Shown here: piece after piece, positions 18,129-28,704 of the stretch
Numbering within the stretch: position 1 is the first letter of the stretch
Layout: each line of letters begins with the position of its first letter
NCBI RefSeq assembly: GCF_020423045.1
Contig: NZ_CP081943.1
Span: 5,022,001-5,086,000, forward strand
DNA: 64,000 nucleotides
Direction of reading: 5' to 3'
DNA from: Pseudomonas sp. MM213
GTDB lineage: Bacteria; Pseudomonadota; Gammaproteobacteria; Pseudomonadales; Pseudomonadaceae
The notes under the pieces: model-generated
What the model saw: only the letters and a program-made list of their open reading frames with translations
Database searches by the model: none
What the model was told of the DNA's origin: nothing
Translations under genes and position numbers: made by a program

Positions 18129-20691
18129 TTCTCAAGTTCAGCCAGAAACTCTTGCCGAGTATCTGGCGCATCTGCCGATGACCGACGAGCAGCGCGCGGA
18201 ACTCGCGGGCTGCAAGTCGTTCAGCGAACTTCACGAGCGTCTGTCGTCCTCGACGTTCGATGCACCGGTCGAGGCGGCTCAAGCCTCGGTCGGCCGTCGT
18301 TTGACCCTGAGCACCGCTGAAGAGCTGGAAGAAGCGGAAATGCTGGTGCTCGACGCCAGCGGTCGTGTTTGCCTCAAGGCAACCCCGCCGATCCGCCGGA
18401 CCAAAGTCGTGCCGGAGCCGTGGCGCACCAACATTCTGGTGCGTGGCTGGCGGCGTCTGACCGGTCGCACCAACCCGCCGGCTCCGCCGAAAGACGAGAA
18501 CGTGCTGCCGGCGGCCCGCTGGCGTACCGTGGGTTCGATCCGCCGTTACATCCTGCTGGTACTGATGCTCGGTCAAACCATCGTTGCCGGCTGGTACATG
18601 AAAGGCATCATGCCGTACCAGGGCTGGTCGTTCGTCGACCTCAACGAAGTCCTGCATCAGCCGCTCCTGCAAACCGTCACGCAAGTGCTGCCGTATGCGC
18701 TGCAGACCACCATCCTGATCATGTTCGGGATTCTGTTCTGCTGGGTCTCGGCCGGTTTCTGGACCGCACTGATGGGCTTCCTCGAGTTGCTCACCGGTCA
18801 CGATAAATACCGTATCTCCGGTAAAAGTGCCGGCAACGAGCCGATCCCCAAAGACGCGCGCACCGCACTGGTGATGCCGATCTGCAACGAAGACGTGCCA
18901 CGGGTATTTGCCGGTCTGCGCGCGACGTTCGAGTCGGTCGCTGCCACAGGTGACCTGGACCGTTTCGACTTCTTCGTCCTCAGCGACAGTAACGATGCCG
19001 ACATCTGCGTCGCCGAACAGCAGGCCTGGCTGGACGTCTGCCGCGAAGCCAAGGGTTTCGGCAAGATCTTCTATCGCCGCCGTCGCCGTCGCGTAAAACG
19101 CAAAAGCGGCAACCTCGACGACTTCTGCCGTCGCTGGGGCGGTGACTACAAGTACATGGTCGTGCTCGACGCTGACTCCGTGATGAGCGGCGAATGCCTG
19201 ACCAGTCTGGTGCGCCTGATGGAAGCCACGCCGGACGCCGGGATCATCCAGACCGCGCCGCGTGCGTCGGGCATGGACACTCTTTATGCACGCATGCAGC
19301 AGTTTGCGACCCGCGTGTACGGTCCGCTGTTCACCGCCGGTCTGCACTTCTGGCAGTTGGGCGAATCGCACTACTGGGGCCACAACGCGATTATCCGCAT
19401 GAAGCCGTTCATCGAGCACTGCGCCCTGGCGCCGTTGCCCGGTAAAGGCGCGTTCGCCGGCGCGATTCTGTCCCACGACTTCGTTGAAGCCGCGCTGATG
19501 CGCCGTGCCGGTTGGGGCGTGTGGATTGCCTACGACTTGCCGGGCAGCTACGAAGAATTGCCGCCGAACCTGCTGGACGAACTCAAGCGTGACCGTCGCT
19601 GGTGCCACGGTAACCTGATGAACTTCCGCCTGTTCCTGGTCAAGGGCATGCACCCGGTTCACCGTGCGGTGTTCCTCACCGGCGTGATGTCTTACCTGTC
19701 GGCGCCGTTGTGGTTCTTCTTCCTCGTGCTGTCGACGGCGCTGCTGGCGGTCAACACGCTGATGGAGCCGCAGTACTTCCTCGAACCGCGTCAGCTCTAC
19801 CCGCTGTGGCCACAATGGCACCCGGACAAGGCGATCGCGCTGTTCTCGACCACCATCGTGCTGCTGTTCCTGCCGAAGCTGTTGAGCATCATCCTGATCT
19901 GGGCCAAGGGCGCGAAAGAGTTCGGTGGCAAGTTCAAGGTGACCCTGTCGATGCTGCTGGAGATGTTGTTCTCCATGTTGCTGGCGCCGGTGCGGATGAT
20001 TTTCCACACCCGTTTCGTACTCGCCGCGTTCCTCGGCTGGGCCGCGACCTGGAACTCGCCGCAACGTGACGACGACTCCACGCCATGGAGCGAAGCGGTC
20101 AAGCGCCACGGTCCGCAAACGCTGCTGGGCTTCTTCTGGGCCCTGTTGGTGATCTGGCTGAACCCGAGCTTCCTCTGGTGGCTGGTGCCGATCGTCGGTT
20201 CGTTGATGCTGTCGATCCCGGTTTCCGTGATCTCCAGCCGTGTCGGCCTGGGCCTGAAGTCCCGTGACGAGAGCCTGTTCCTGATCCCTGAGGAATACAA
20301 TCCGCCACAGGCGTTGCTGGCGACTGACCAGTACACCCATGAAAACCGTTGGCATGCGCTGAAAGACGGCTTCATCCGGTCGGTGGTTGATCCACAGCAG
20401 AACGCCTTGGCGTGCTCGCTGGCGACATCGCGCCACGGTCAGGCCGAGCCAATCGAGTGGCTGCGGATCGAGCGAGTTCGCCATGCATTGAAAGTCGGGC
20501 CTGACGGTCTGAACAACAATGAGCGTGTGCAACTGCTGAGCGACCCGGTCGCACTGGCTCGTTTGCATGAGCAGGTCTGGAGCGAAGGTCATCCCGAGTG
20601 GCTGGAAGCCTGGCGCAAATCGGTGAAATCCGATCCCCATGCGCCGTTGCTGCCGCTCAAGCCGCTGAGTGCGCAACCGCAGTTGGCATAA
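18121..20691 (+). CDS. opgH: Glucan glucosyltransferase H
   Basis: Inner-membrane GT2 glucosyltransferase of 856 residues that builds the beta-1,2-glucan backbone from UDP-glucose and moves it to the periplasm. Two membrane segments near residues 140-230 precede the catalytic domain, which has [17 protein letters not shown] (DxD-like) and the product-binding RDRRW motif. More membrane segments follow. ATG 18121 lies inside the opgG 3' end, so the pair is translationally coupled. Confidence 0.95.
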   Translation: MSNSQVQPETLAEYLAHLPMTDEQRAELAGCKSFSELHERLSSSTFDAPVEAAQASVGRRLTLSTAEELEEAEMLVLDASGRVCLKATPPIRRTKVVPEPWRTNILVRGWRRLTGRTNPPAPPKDENVLPAARWRTVGSIRRYILLVLMLGQTIVAGWYMKGIMPYQGWSFVDLNEVLHQPLLQTVTQVLPYALQTTILIMFGILFCWVSAGFWTALMGFLELLTGHDKYRISGKSAGNEPIPKDARTALVMPICNEDVPRVFAGLRATFESVAATGDLDRFDFFVLSDSNDADICVAEQQAWLDVCREAKGFGKIFYRRRRRRVKRKSGNLDDFCRRWGGDYKYMVVLDADSVMSGECLTSLVRLMEATPDAGIIQTAPRASGMDTLYARMQQFATRVYGPLFTAGLHFWQLGESHYWGHNAIIRMKPFIEHCALAPLPGKGAFAGAILSHDFVEAALMRRAGWGVWIAYDLPGSYEELPPNLLDELKRDRRWCHGNLMNFRLFLVKGMHPVHRAVFLTGVMSYLSAPLWFFFLVLSTALLAVNTLMEPQYFLEPRQLYPLWPQWHPDKAIALFSTTIVLLFLPKLLSIILIWAKGAKEFGGKFKVTLSMLLEMLFSMLLAPVRMIFHTRFVLAAFLGWAATWNSPQRDDDSTPWSEAVKRHGPQTLLGFFWALLVIWLNPSFLWWLVPIVGSLMLSIPVSVISSRVGLGLKSRDESLFLIPEEYNPPQALLATDQYTHENRWHALKDGFIRSVVDPQQNALACSLATSRHGQAEPIEWLRIERVRHALKVGPDGLNNNERVQLLSDPVALARLHEQVWSEGHPEWLEAWRKSVKSDPHAPLLPLKPLSAQPQLA

Positions 20692-20696
20692 CAAAG

Positions 20697-20725
20697 AGAA
20701 CCCCGCGAAAGCGGGGTTTTTTTTG
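20697..20725 (+). terminator. Terminator of opgGH
   Basis: CCCCGC-gaaa-GCGGGG stem (20701-20716) with an eight-T tail: a strong intrinsic terminator with a GNRA tetraloop. Confidence 0.93.
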
Positions 20726-20874
20726 CCTCATCGTTCCCAAACACTTGTGCAAACGAGCGAGTACGTTAGCATCCGTCCCCGAATTGGTGCGCCCGGATAA
20801 TTTTTGTCCGTATCGATGCGTTTCCTGAGGGGAGCCGCCGTTTGCGCGCCTCATAACGCACTGGTTTTGGGGAC

Positions 20875-21678
20875 ATGAAGATGAAGAAGTATCTCTCGAT
20901 GCTGCTGGTCGGCGTCACGGCATTGGTTGCAGTCAGCGCGGCGCAGGCCGGTGCCATCGATGACGCGGTCAAGCGCGGCACGCTGAAAGTCGGCATGGAC
21001 CCGACCTACATGCCTTTCGAAATGACCAACAAGCGCGGCGAGATCATCGGCTTCGAAGTCGACATCCTCAAAGCCATGACCAAGGCCATGGGCGTCAAGC
21101 TGGAGCTGGTGTCCACCGGCTACGACGGCATTATCCCGGCCCTGCTCACCGACAAGTTCGACATGATCGGCAGCGGCATGACCCTGACCCAGGAACGCAA
21201 CCTGCGCCTGAACTTCAGCGAACCGTTCATCGTGGTCGGCCAGACGCTGCTGATTCGCAAAGAGCTGGAAGGCACCATCAAGTCCTACAAAGACCTGAAC
21301 ACCGCCGACTACCGCATCACCTCCAAGCTCGGCACCACCGGCGAGATGGTCGCCAAGAAGCTGATCTCCAAAGCCAAGTACCACGGCTACGACAACGAGC
21401 AGGAAGCAGTGCTCGACGTGGTCAACGGCAAGGCTGACGCCTTCATCTACGACGCGCCGTACAACGTCGTGGCGGTGAACAAGGTCGGCAACGGCAAACT
21501 GGTGTTCCTCGACAAGCCGTTCACCTACGAGCCGCTGGCCTTTGGTCTGAAGAAGGGTGACTACGACAGCATCAACTTCATCAACAACTTCCTGCACCAG
21601 ATCCACGAAGACGGCACCTACGATCGCATCCATGACAAGTGGTTCAAAGACACCGCTTGGCTCAAGGATATGGAATAA
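20875..21678 (+). CDS. Polar amino acid ABC transporter, periplasmic binding protein
   Basis: Family 3 binding protein of 267 residues with a signal peptide ending AAQA (about residue 24). Motifs include GTLKVGMDPTYMPFEM, IGFEVDILKAM and GSGMTLTQERNLRLNFSEP. The Arg of TQERN and the Asp of DAFIYDAP are the usual alpha-amino/carboxyl contacts. Synteny suggests the orthologue of PAO1 PA5076. The exact amino acid is unknown. It is the first gene of a three-gene operon. Confidence 0.88.
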   Translation: MKMKKYLSMLLVGVTALVAVSAAQAGAIDDAVKRGTLKVGMDPTYMPFEMTNKRGEIIGFEVDILKAMTKAMGVKLELVSTGYDGIIPALLTDKFDMIGSGMTLTQERNLRLNFSEPFIVVGQTLLIRKELEGTIKSYKDLNTADYRITSKLGTTGEMVAKKLISKAKYHGYDNEQEAVLDVVNGKADAFIYDAPYNVVAVNKVGNGKLVFLDKPFTYEPLAFGLKKGDYDSINFINNFLHQIHEDGTYDRIHDKWFKDTAWLKDME

Positions 21679-21708
21679 GGCCCGGTCAGATAGACCGCGT
21701 CGCTCCCA

Positions 21709-21770
21709 TTCGCGGGCAAGCCTCGCTCCTACAGGATATGACTTTGTAGGAGCGAGGCTTGCCCGCGAAG
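21709..21770. repeat. REPIN between binding-protein and permease genes
   Basis: Two GAGCGAGGCTTGCCCGCGAA-class arms about 12 bases apart, inside the ABC operon. In this position it may play the same message-stabilising role as the hutX-hutW stem-loop. Confidence 0.9.
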
Positions 21771-21806
21771 GCGGCCTCCCTGGCGACATAGAATCCGGAA
21801 CCCGCA

Positions 21807-22766
21807 ATGAAACAGAAAAAAGCCCAATGGCCCTGGCACGTGTTGACCGTGCTGGTGCTGATCGGCCTGGCTGGCGCGTTGTATTACGCCACCTCGCTGA
21901 TGTCCTACGAATGGCGCTGGAACCGCGTCCCGCAGTACTTTGCCTACCACGCCGAAGAGTCCCAGCGCGCCGCCGACATCTCCACCGTCAGCGAACTGGT
22001 GCGCAAAGGCGACAAGGCTGAAGTCACGTTGCGCAACGACGCGGGTGACGAGCAGCGCGTGACCGTCGACGACAACAGCCTGCAAGTCGCCCAAGGCGAT
22101 GATGTGGCCGAAGGCGACGTGATCGGCGTGACTCGCCATTGGGCCGCCGGACCGCTGATGTGGGGGCTCTGGACCACTCTGTGGTTGTCCGTGGTGTCTG
22201 GTGTGCTCGGCCTGCTGATCGGCCTCGCCACGGGCTTGTGCCGTCTCTCGAACAATCCGACCCTGCGCGACCTCTCGACGATTTACGTCGAACTGGTGCG
22301 CGGTACGCCGCTGCTGGTGCAGATTTTCATTTTCTACTTCTTCATCGGCACCGTGATGAACCTGTCCCGGGAGTTCGCCGGGATCGCTGCGCTGTCGCTG
22401 TTCACCGGCGCCTACGTGGCGGAAATCATCCGCTCCGGCGTGCAATCCATCGCCCGTGGCCAGAACGAAGCTGCGCGTTCCCTGGGCTTGAGCGCGGGTC
22501 AGTCGATGCGCCACGTGGTGCTGCCGCAAGCGTTCAAGCGCGTGCTGCCGCCGCTCGCCGGGCAGTTCATCAGCCTGGTCAAAGACACCTCGCTGGTGTC
22601 GGTGATTGCGATTACCGAGCTGTTGAAAAGCGGTCGCGAAGTTATCACTACTTCGTTTTCGCCATTCGAAATCCTGTTCTGCGTGGCTGGCCTGTACTTG
22701 TTGATCAACCTGCCGCTGTCGAAAATCGCCAGCCGGCTTGAGCGGAGGCTCGCGCAAAGTGATTGA
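21807..22766 (+). CDS. Polar amino acid ABC transporter, permease with N-terminal insertion
   Basis: HisM/GlnP-type permease of 319 residues, longer than the usual 220-250. A first membrane segment (about residues 10-32) is followed by a ~75-residue hydrophilic stretch predicted to be periplasmic ([16 protein letters not shown] through [11 protein letters not shown]). The standard permease core follows, with [17 protein letters not shown] and the EAA loop [23 protein letters not shown]. Its 3' end overlaps the ATPase gene. Confidence 0.9.
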   Translation: MKQKKAQWPWHVLTVLVLIGLAGALYYATSLMSYEWRWNRVPQYFAYHAEESQRAADISTVSELVRKGDKAEVTLRNDAGDEQRVTVDDNSLQVAQGDDVAEGDVIGVTRHWAAGPLMWGLWTTLWLSVVSGVLGLLIGLATGLCRLSNNPTLRDLSTIYVELVRGTPLLVQIFIFYFFIGTVMNLSREFAGIAALSLFTGAYVAEIIRSGVQSIARGQNEAARSLGLSAGQSMRHVVLPQAFKRVLPPLAGQFISLVKDTSLVSVIAITELLKSGREVITTSFSPFEILFCVAGLYLLINLPLSKIASRLERRLAQSD

Positions 22767-23493
22767 AGTCCGCGATCTGGTAAAAGTCTTCGACACCCGT
22801 GGCCACGTGGTGCGCGCGGTGGACAACGTCTCCACCCAAGTGGCGAAGGGCGAAGTATTGGTGGTGATCGGTCCGTCCGGCTCCGGCAAATCGACCTTCC
22901 TGCGCTGCCTCAATGGCCTGGAAGAGTTCGATTCGGGCTCGGTGAGTATCGACGGCCTGCAACTGGCCGATCCGAAAACCGACGTGAATGCCTACCGCCG
23001 CGAAGTCGGCATGGTGTTCCAGCATTTCAACCTGTTCCCGCACATGACCGTGCTGGAAAACCTCTGCCTCGCCCAGAAAGTCGTGCGCAAACGCGGCAAG
23101 AAGGAGCGTGAAGCCAAGGCCTTGGCATTGCTGGAAAAGGTTGGCATTGCGCAGAAGGCCAACGAGTTTCCGTCACGCCTGTCCGGCGGTCAGCAGCAGC
23201 GCGTGGCGATTGCACGGGCGCTGGCCATGGAGCCCAAGGTCATGCTGTTTGATGAGCCGACTTCGGCGCTCGATCCGGAAATGGTCGGTGAAGTGCTGGA
23301 TGTGATGAAAACCCTGGCCGTGGAAGGCATGACCATGGTCTGCGTAACCCACGAAATGGGCTTTGCGCGGGAAGTGGCGGATCGGGTGCTGTTTTTCGAT
23401 CACGGCAAATTGCTGGAAGACGCCTCGCCAGCCGAGTTCTTCGATGCGCCGAAGGATCCGCGGGCGCAGGCCTTCCTTCGTCAGGTCCTTTAA
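22759..23493 (+). CDS. Polar amino acid ABC transporter, ATP-binding protein
   Basis: ATPase of 244 residues of the GlnQ/HisP group. Walker A is GPSGSGKST, signature LSGGQQQRV, Walker [16 protein letters not shown], with switch [11 protein letters not shown] 22759 is chosen because GGAGG lies at 22744-22748 and the product then begins [11 protein letters not shown] as expected. It overlaps the permease stop by eight bases. Confidence 0.92.
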   Translation: MIEVRDLVKVFDTRGHVVRAVDNVSTQVAKGEVLVVIGPSGSGKSTFLRCLNGLEEFDSGSVSIDGLQLADPKTDVNAYRREVGMVFQHFNLFPHMTVLENLCLAQKVVRKRGKKEREAKALALLEKVGIAQKANEFPSRLSGGQQQRVAIARALAMEPKVMLFDEPTSALDPEMVGEVLDVMKTLAVEGMTMVCVTHEMGFAREVADRVLFFDHGKLLEDASPAEFFDAPKDPRAQAFLRQVL

Positions 23494-23497
23494 AAGC

Positions 23498-23515
23498 AGC
23501 GGCCTTGGGGCCGCT
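23498..23515 (+). terminator. Possible 3' stem-loop of the amino acid ABC operon
   Basis: AGCGGCC-TTGG-GGCCGCT directly after the stop codon; there is no T-run, so any termination is weak or Rho-assisted. Confidence 0.4.
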
Positions 23516-23517
23516 AA

Positions 23518-23594
23518 TCGCTAGCAGGCTAGCTCCCACAGTGGATTTGTGGTGTTCACACCAAACCCTGTGGGAGCCAGCCTGCTGGCGATTG
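23518..23594. repeat. REPIN with different arm classes (GCTAGC and GCCAGC)
   Basis: Left arm has the GCTAGC-CT-GCTAGC stem and right arm GCCAGC-CT-GCTGGC. It lies between convergent genes. Confidence 0.85.
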
Positions 23595-23635
23595 CATCAC
23601 CTCGGTCCATAGTGAACCGAGGCAAATGAATCACC

Positions 23636-25552
23636 TCAAACCTTGAACCGCCCCACCAGCATCTGCAAATGCGTCCCCAGCCGCGCCAGCTCAACGCTGG
23701 ACGCCGCGGTTTCTTCACTGGCTGCCGAGGTCTGCTCGGACACATCGCGCACGTTCAGCACGCTGCGATTGATCTCTTCCGCCACCGCGCTTTGCTGTTC
23801 GGCAGCGGCGGCAATCTGCTGGTTCATCGACTGAATCGCCGACACGGTGCGGGTGATGCTTTCCAGCGAGCCACCGGCGCGGCGGGTCAGTTCGACGCTG
23901 CTGTCGGTCAGGGTGCGGCTGTTGTCCATGATGGTCGCGACTTGCTGGGTGCCGCTCTGCAGGCCGACGATCAGCTCTTCGATTTCTTCGGTGGACTTCT
24001 GGGTACGCTGCGCCAGGCTGCGGACTTCGTCGGCGACCACCGCAAAACCACGTCCGGCTTCACCGGCGCGAGCGGCTTCAATGGCCGCGTTGAGCGCCAG
24101 CAGGTTGGTTTGCTGAGCCACGGATTTGATCACGTCGAGCACACTGCCGATCTTGTCGCTTTCGCGTTTGAGATGCCCCATGGCGTCGGTGGAGTTGCCG
24201 ACTTCCTTGGCCAGGCGTTCGATTTGAGCGATCGCTTCGCCTACCACCTTGTCGCCTTCGCGGGCCTGCTGATCGGCGGCGAGCGCGGCTTCGGAGGCTT
24301 CTTCGGCGTTACGTGCGACTTCCTGCACCGTGGCGGTCATTTCGTTCATCGCGGTCGCCACCTGGTCGGTCTCGACCTTCTGGCTGTTGACGCCGGCGCT
24401 GGTCTGCTCGGTGACTGCGGACAGTTCTTCAGCAGCACTGGCGATTTGCGTGACGCCATCGCTGATGCCGCCGATCAATTCACGCAGGCCCAGGGTCATG
24501 CTTTGCATCGCCCGCTGGAGCTGACCGAGTTCGTCCTGACGCTCGGACACGAGGTTCTGGGTCAGGTCGCCGGCGGCGATGCGCTCGGCCACTTTCAGTG
24601 TCTGGCCCAGCGGAACGACGATCTGCCGGGTGATGGCCCATGCCGCGAACAGGCCGAAGACCAACGCCAGGGCGGTGGCCAGTAACAGCATGTTCTTGGC
24701 GTGCGCGGCGTCAGTGTCACGGATGACGGTTTGCGAGGCGGTGAGCTTTTTGCTGACGTCTAACAGGATGTTGCCCTGATCGGCCATGCGTTTCAGCGCG
24801 GCGGCGCTGGCGACCTGGGAGTCACGGAACTGGCTGACGGCGGCGCGGTAGGCTTTGAGTGAATCGCTGGCCTGTTGCAGGTTGGCGATGTGCTGTTCCG
24901 GCAATCTGGACGGCAGGCTTTCGAGGTTTTTCAGCGCATTGTCGATGGCGTCCAGCGCCGGTTGTTCGGCTTCGGTCTTGCCGCTGTAGGTATAGCCGCG
25001 CACCTGGAAGCGAGCTTGCTGGATCAGTTTGCTCAGGTCGATAACGCTGTTGAAATCGGCGACGCTGTCGCCTTGCAGCAAGGATTTCTCGACTTCACCC
25101 ACGCGCGCCACGGCGTTATCGGCCGTGGCGCCGAGTTTGCTGCGAGCATCTTCGCGGTTGGCGCCGGCCTGGGTCATGGCGGCGAAGGCTTGTTTGTACT
25201 CGCTGACTGCGGCCAGTTGCTGATCGACCATGGCTGCGTCGGCAGGTTGCTCGATCAGTGTGCGGGCGGTTTTCAAACCGGTGTCGAGTTGGCCGAGCAG
25301 GTCGTTGACGGCGCCCGGGCCTTGTTCGCCACGACGCATTTCGTAGTCCAGACGGGCCAGGCGCAGGTCTTTGGTCAGTTCATTGAGGCTGGCAATAAAC
25401 CCAAGCTTGTCGCCGCGATTCACCACGTCACTCAGGCCGGTCCAGCCCGTGACGGTGATCAACAATGTCAGCAGCAGCACCAGACCGAAGCCGACACCCA
25501 GTTTGCGATTGACGCTGACGTTCCCCAGTTTCTCGGCTAGCCATCGGTACAT
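23636..25552 (-). CDS. Methyl-accepting chemotaxis protein with a helical ligand-binding domain (McpK-like)
   Basis: Receptor of 638 residues. One membrane helix near residues 14-36 is followed by ~240 residues of all-helical periplasmic domain of the HBM type, a second membrane helix ([21 protein letters not shown]), HAMP, and the signalling domain with the conserved tip [15 protein letters not shown]. No C-terminal CheR-tethering pentapeptide is seen. Synteny with opgH, the ABC operon and rsmE points to PAO1 PA5072 (McpK, reported for alpha-ketoglutarate), but ligand identity is inference. The start is set at the [11 protein letters not shown]et, with GGGAG upstream. Confidence 0.88.
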   Translation of the reverse strand: MYRWLAEKLGNVSVNRKLGVGFGLVLLLTLLITVTGWTGLSDVVNRGDKLGFIASLNELTKDLRLARLDYEMRRGEQGPGAVNDLLGQLDTGLKTARTLIEQPADAAMVDQQLAAVSEYKQAFAAMTQAGANREDARSKLGATADNAVARVGEVEKSLLQGDSVADFNSVIDLSKLIQQARFQVRGYTYSGKTEAEQPALDAIDNALKNLESLPSRLPEQHIANLQQASDSLKAYRAAVSQFRDSQVASAAALKRMADQGNILLDVSKKLTASQTVIRDTDAAHAKNMLLLATALALVFGLFAAWAITRQIVVPLGQTLKVAERIAAGDLTQNLVSERQDELGQLQRAMQSMTLGLRELIGGISDGVTQIASAAEELSAVTEQTSAGVNSQKVETDQVATAMNEMTATVQEVARNAEEASEAALAADQQAREGDKVVGEAIAQIERLAKEVGNSTDAMGHLKRESDKIGSVLDVIKSVAQQTNLLALNAAIEAARAGEAGRGFAVVADEVRSLAQRTQKSTEEIEELIVGLQSGTQQVATIMDNSRTLTDSSVELTRRAGGSLESITRTVSAIQSMNQQIAAAAEQQSAVAEEINRSVLNVRDVSEQTSAASEETAASSVELARLGTHLQMLVGRFKV

Positions 25553-25632
25553 GCTGCAACTCCCACGGACCACAAGTTGGTTTTATGGGAACTGTATCGG
25601 CAGGCGGTCAGGATTCTGTAGGAGCGTAATGG

Positions 25633-26340
25633 CTAGAAGAGGCGGGCGAGCAGCGCGGTGACGGCGGTCTCGACGCGCAGGATGCGCTCGCCGAGCTGCA
25701 CCGGTTGCAGGCCGGACTTGGCCAGCAGGTCGATTTCGTAGGGGATCCAGCCGCCTTCCGGGCCGATGGCCAACGTGACAGGCTCGTCGAGGCCGCGGGG
25801 GCAGGGCGGGTAGTTGCCCGGATGGCCGACCAGGCCGAGGGTGCCTTCGGCAATCGCTGGCAGTCGGTCTTCGACAAACGGCTTGAAGCGCTTCTCGATG
25901 ACAATTTCAGGCAGCACGCTGTCCCGAGCCTGTTCGAGGCCGAGGATCAGTTGCTCGCGAATCGCTTCCGGCTCCAGGAACGGGGTCTGCCAGAAGCTTT
26001 TCTCGACGCGATAGCTGTTCACCAGCACGATCCGTGGCACACCCATGGCCGCCACGGTCTGAAACACCCGACGCAGCATTTTGGGACGTGGCAGGGCCAG
26101 CACCAGGGTCAGCGGCAGCTTGGCCGGTGGCGGTTGGTCGAGGGTGACGCGCAGTTCGGCTTCATCGGCGTCCAGGCGCAGCACTTCGGCCGAACCCATC
26201 AGGCCGCCGATACGCCCGACGCGCATGCTGTCACCCACTTCACAGCGGTGGACTTCCTGCATGTGCGTCAACCGCCGATCACGCAGGATCACCCGGTCGG
26301 CCGCAATGAAATCGGCCTCTTCGAGGAGCAGCAGGTTCAC
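25633..26340 (-). CDS. rsmE: 16S rRNA (uracil-1498-N3)-methyltransferase
   Basis: SPOUT-class methyltransferase of 235 residues that modifies U1498 in the small subunit. It has the N-terminal PUA-like part ([18 protein letters not shown]), [23 protein letters not shown], and the SAM-binding knot [14 protein letters not shown] near residues 193-206. It overlaps the tatC 3' end by four bases and is probably transcribed from the tat/ubi side. Confidence 0.94.
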   Translation of the reverse strand: MNLLLLEEADFIAADRVILRDRRLTHMQEVHRCEVGDSMRVGRIGGLMGSAEVLRLDADEAELRVTLDQPPPAKLPLTLVLALPRPKMLRRVFQTVAAMGVPRIVLVNSYRVEKSFWQTPFLEPEAIREQLILGLEQARDSVLPEIVIEKRFKPFVEDRLPAIAEGTLGLVGHPGNYPPCPRGLDEPVTLAIGPEGGWIPYEIDLLAKSGLQPVQLGERILRVETAVTALLARLF

Positions 26341-27131
26341 GCTTGGGTCGCTGGCGGCTGGTCGTTGTGATCGTCAACCGGTTGGTCGTCCGGATGGTCG
26401 CCGCGCTTGCTGATCAGGCCGCCGAACAGGATGCCGATTTCAAACAGCAGCCACATCGGTACGGCCAGCAGCGTCTGCGAGAAGATGTCCGGCGGCGTCA
26501 GGATCATGCCGACCACGAAGCAGCCGATGATCACGTACGGGCGGATTTTCTTCAGGTATTTGACGTCGACCACGCCGATCCACACCAGCAGCACCACGGC
26601 CACCGGAATTTCGAACGCCACGCCGAAGGCGAAGAACAGCGTCATGACGAAATCGAGGTAGCTGCTGATGTCGGTCATCATCTCCACGCCGGCCGGGGTG
26701 GCGGCGGCGAAGAATTTGAAGATCAGCGGGAATACCAGGTAATAGGCGAATGCCATGCCGGCGTAGAACAGCATGATGCTCGATACCAGCAACGGCACCG
26801 CGATGCGTTTTTCATGCTTGTACAGGCCCGGCGCAATGAAACCCCAGATCTGATGCAGGATCACCGGGATCGCCAGGAACAGCGACACCATCATGGTCAG
26901 CTTCAGTGGCGTCAGGAACGGCGACGACACGTCGGTGGCGATCATCGTCGCGCCCACTGGCAGATACTGGCGCAGCGGCGTGGAGACGAAGGTGTAGATC
27001 TGCTGGGTGAACGCAAACAACCCGGCGAAGATGATGAAGATCGCCGCTACGCAGCGCAGCAGACGGGTGCGCAACTCGGTGAGGTGCGAAACCAGCGGCA
27101 TGTGCTGGTCGTTTTCTGGGAGATCGCTCAT
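26337..27131 (-). CDS. tatC: Sec-independent protein translocase TatC
   Basis: Polytopic membrane protein of 264 residues that with TatB recognises twin-arginine signal peptides. The N-terminus has [16 protein letters not shown] with the conserved LxELRxR motif, followed by six hydrophobic segments; [11 protein letters not shown] carries the conserved F-E of the second periplasmic/cytoplasmic loop region. Start overlaps the tatB stop by four bases. Confidence 0.96.
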   Translation of the reverse strand: MSDLPENDQHMPLVSHLTELRTRLLRCVAAIFIIFAGLFAFTQQIYTFVSTPLRQYLPVGATMIATDVSSPFLTPLKLTMMVSLFLAIPVILHQIWGFIAPGLYKHEKRIAVPLLVSSIMLFYAGMAFAYYLVFPLIFKFFAAATPAGVEMMTDISSYLDFVMTLFFAFGVAFEIPVAVVLLVWIGVVDVKYLKKIRPYVIIGCFVVGMILTPPDIFSQTLLAVPMWLLFEIGILFGGLISKRGDHPDDQPVDDHNDQPPATQA

Positions 27132-27589
27132 GAGGCTCGCGGCGGCAAAGTGGTGTCGTGAGGAGCCGGCGTTGTCGGCGCGGCGGCAGGAGCAACGGGT
27201 TCTACGTGCGCCACGACCGGCGCCGCTTCAACCGCTTCCACCGCTTTCACGGTTTCCGTCGGCGCAGCAGCAGGCGCGGATTCTGTCGTCGATGCATGGA
27301 TCGTCTGCTCCGCCACCGGCTGAACCGGAGTGGCTTCCTGCTGGGTCGGCGTGAAAATCTTCCGCGCCTCCTGTTCCAGCGACAGAATGTGCTCGTTGTG
27401 CAGTTGCCGACGAATCTCGTCGGCACCGATTTCACGCTCAACTTCCTGTTTGATCGCATTGAAGCTGCGCTTCAGGCGACCGACCCACAGGCCGGCGGTG
27501 CGCGCAGCACCCGGCAGACGCTCGGGGCCCAGCACCAGCAGGGCCACGAGGCCGACGAGCAGCAGTTCAGAGAAGCTGATACCAAACAT
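27128..27589 (-). CDS. tatB: Twin-arginine translocase subunit TatB
   Basis: 153 residues: a single N-terminal helix ([26 protein letters not shown]) with the conserved Glu and Gly-Pro hinge, an amphipathic helix, then a low-complexity Ala/Pro/Val/Thr tail from about residue 85. It forms the receptor complex with TatC. Confidence 0.95.
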   Translation of the reverse strand: MFGISFSELLLVGLVALLVLGPERLPGAARTAGLWVGRLKRSFNAIKQEVEREIGADEIRRQLHNEHILSLEQEARKIFTPTQQEATPVQPVAEQTIHASTTESAPAAAPTETVKAVEAVEAAPVVAHVEPVAPAAAPTTPAPHDTTLPPRAS

Positions 27590-27599
27590 TAGTCAGTGC

Positions 27600-27872
27600 T
27601 CACACGTCTTTGCGGATCGGCTCTTCGACTTTTTGCGCCTGCACGTCGATGGTGTGCGGCTGGTTCACGGACTGGGTGGTCTGTGGCTGAACAGGCGGAA
27701 CCGGTTGGGCCGCTGCCGGGTCGGCCGGTTTTTCGTCGTCGTTCATGGCTTTCTTGAAGCCCTTGATCGATTCGCCGACGTCAGTGCCGAGGTTTTTCAG
27801 TTTCTTGGTGCCGAACACCAGCACGACAACAACCAGGATGACGATCCAGTGTTTCCAGTCAAAAATGCCCAT
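27600..27872 (-). CDS. tatA: Twin-arginine translocase subunit TatA
   Basis: 90 residues. The hydrophobic N-terminal helix ([21 protein letters not shown]), hinge [10 protein letters not shown] and amphipathic helix [13 protein letters not shown] are typical of the pore-forming subunit. The frame is open 30 codons upstream, but the MGIFDWKHW start is the family N-terminus and the upstream part overlaps hisE. tatA is 10 bases from tatB. Confidence 0.96.
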   Translation of the reverse strand: MGIFDWKHWIVILVVVVLVFGTKKLKNLGTDVGESIKGFKKAMNDDEKPADPAAAQPVPPVQPQTTQSVNQPHTIDVQAQKVEEPIRKDV

Positions 27873-27897
27873 GTTGCTGCTCCTCTCTAATAGTTGT

Positions 27898-28230
27898 TCA
27901 GGCGGACGGGCGCGAGGCTTTCTCTGCGTGTCCGGACAGACCGAAACGACGGTCCAGTTCATCGAGTACAGCTTGTGGATGCTGCCCCAGTTGGGCGAGC
28001 ATGACCATGCTGTGGAACCACAAATCGGCGGTCTCGTAGATCACATCGCTGCAGTCGCCGCTGATGGCGGCATCCTTGGCGGCAATGATGGTTTCGACCG
28101 ACTCTTCGCCGACTTTTTCCAGAATCTTGTTCAAGCCCTTGTGGTACAGGCTGGCGACGTACGAGCTGTCGGCGGCGGCGCCTTTGCGCGCTTCCAGTAC
28201 CTCGGCCAGTCGGGTCAGAGTGTCACTCAT
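27898..28230 (-). CDS. hisE: Phosphoribosyl-ATP pyrophosphatase
   Basis: 110-residue enzyme, second step of histidine synthesis (PR-ATP to PR-AMP + PPi). Typical segments are [19 protein letters not shown] and [10 protein letters not shown] with the acidic metal-binding residues. In E. coli it is fused to HisI; here the two are separate genes overlapping by eight bases. Confidence 0.95.
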   Translation of the reverse strand: MSDTLTRLAEVLEARKGAAADSSYVASLYHKGLNKILEKVGEESVETIIAAKDAAISGDCSDVIYETADLWFHSMVMLAQLGQHPQAVLDELDRRFGLSGHAEKASRPSA

Positions 28231-28624
28231 GTGTGTGTCCTGCGGAATAGATGGCGTGCGGGTCTTTGAGAACCGGGTCGACGGTTTTCCAGTCGCCGTT
28301 CTCGAAGACGCGATAGAAGCAGCTCTGCCGACCGGTATGGCAGGCGATGTCGCCGATCTGCTCGACCATCAGGATGATCACGTCGGCGTCACAGTCCAGG
28401 CGCATCTCATGCAAGGTCTGCACGTGGCCGGACTCTTCGCCCTTGCGCCACAACTTGCCACGGGAACGTGACCAGTAGATGGCGCGGTTTTCGGCAGCGG
28501 TCAGTTCCAGCGCTTCGCGGTTCATCCAGGCCATCATCAGGACGCGCCCGGTCTTGTGATCCTGGGCGATTGCCGGCACCAGGCCGTCGGCGTCCCACTT
28601 GATCTCGTCCAGCCAGTTTTTCAT
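28223..28624 (-). CDS. hisI: Phosphoribosyl-AMP cyclohydrolase
   Basis: 133-residue zinc and magnesium enzyme, third step of histidine synthesis. Signatures: [32 protein letters not shown] and [11 protein letters not shown] with the zinc-binding Cys residues. The start is the Met of [11 protein letters not shown]; the frame is open 15 codons further but without family similarity. Having histidine synthesis genes in the ubi-tat string is a Pseudomonas trait. Confidence 0.95.
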   Translation of the reverse strand: MKNWLDEIKWDADGLVPAIAQDHKTGRVLMMAWMNREALELTAAENRAIYWSRSRGKLWRKGEESGHVQTLHEMRLDCDADVIILMVEQIGDIACHTGRQSCFYRVFENGDWKTVDPVLKDPHAIYSAGHTHE

Positions 28625-28704
28625 CTTCGACTCCGACAGCGGGCTCCGCACTACATGAGCAGAGTCCAACGTTCAAACAGTGTGCCAGTGGATCACACAA
28701 CTGG

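Noticed and set aside
17791..20694. 967-codon minus-strand open frame opposite opgGH
   Set aside because: Same artefact of third-position GC; opgH is unambiguous on the + strand.
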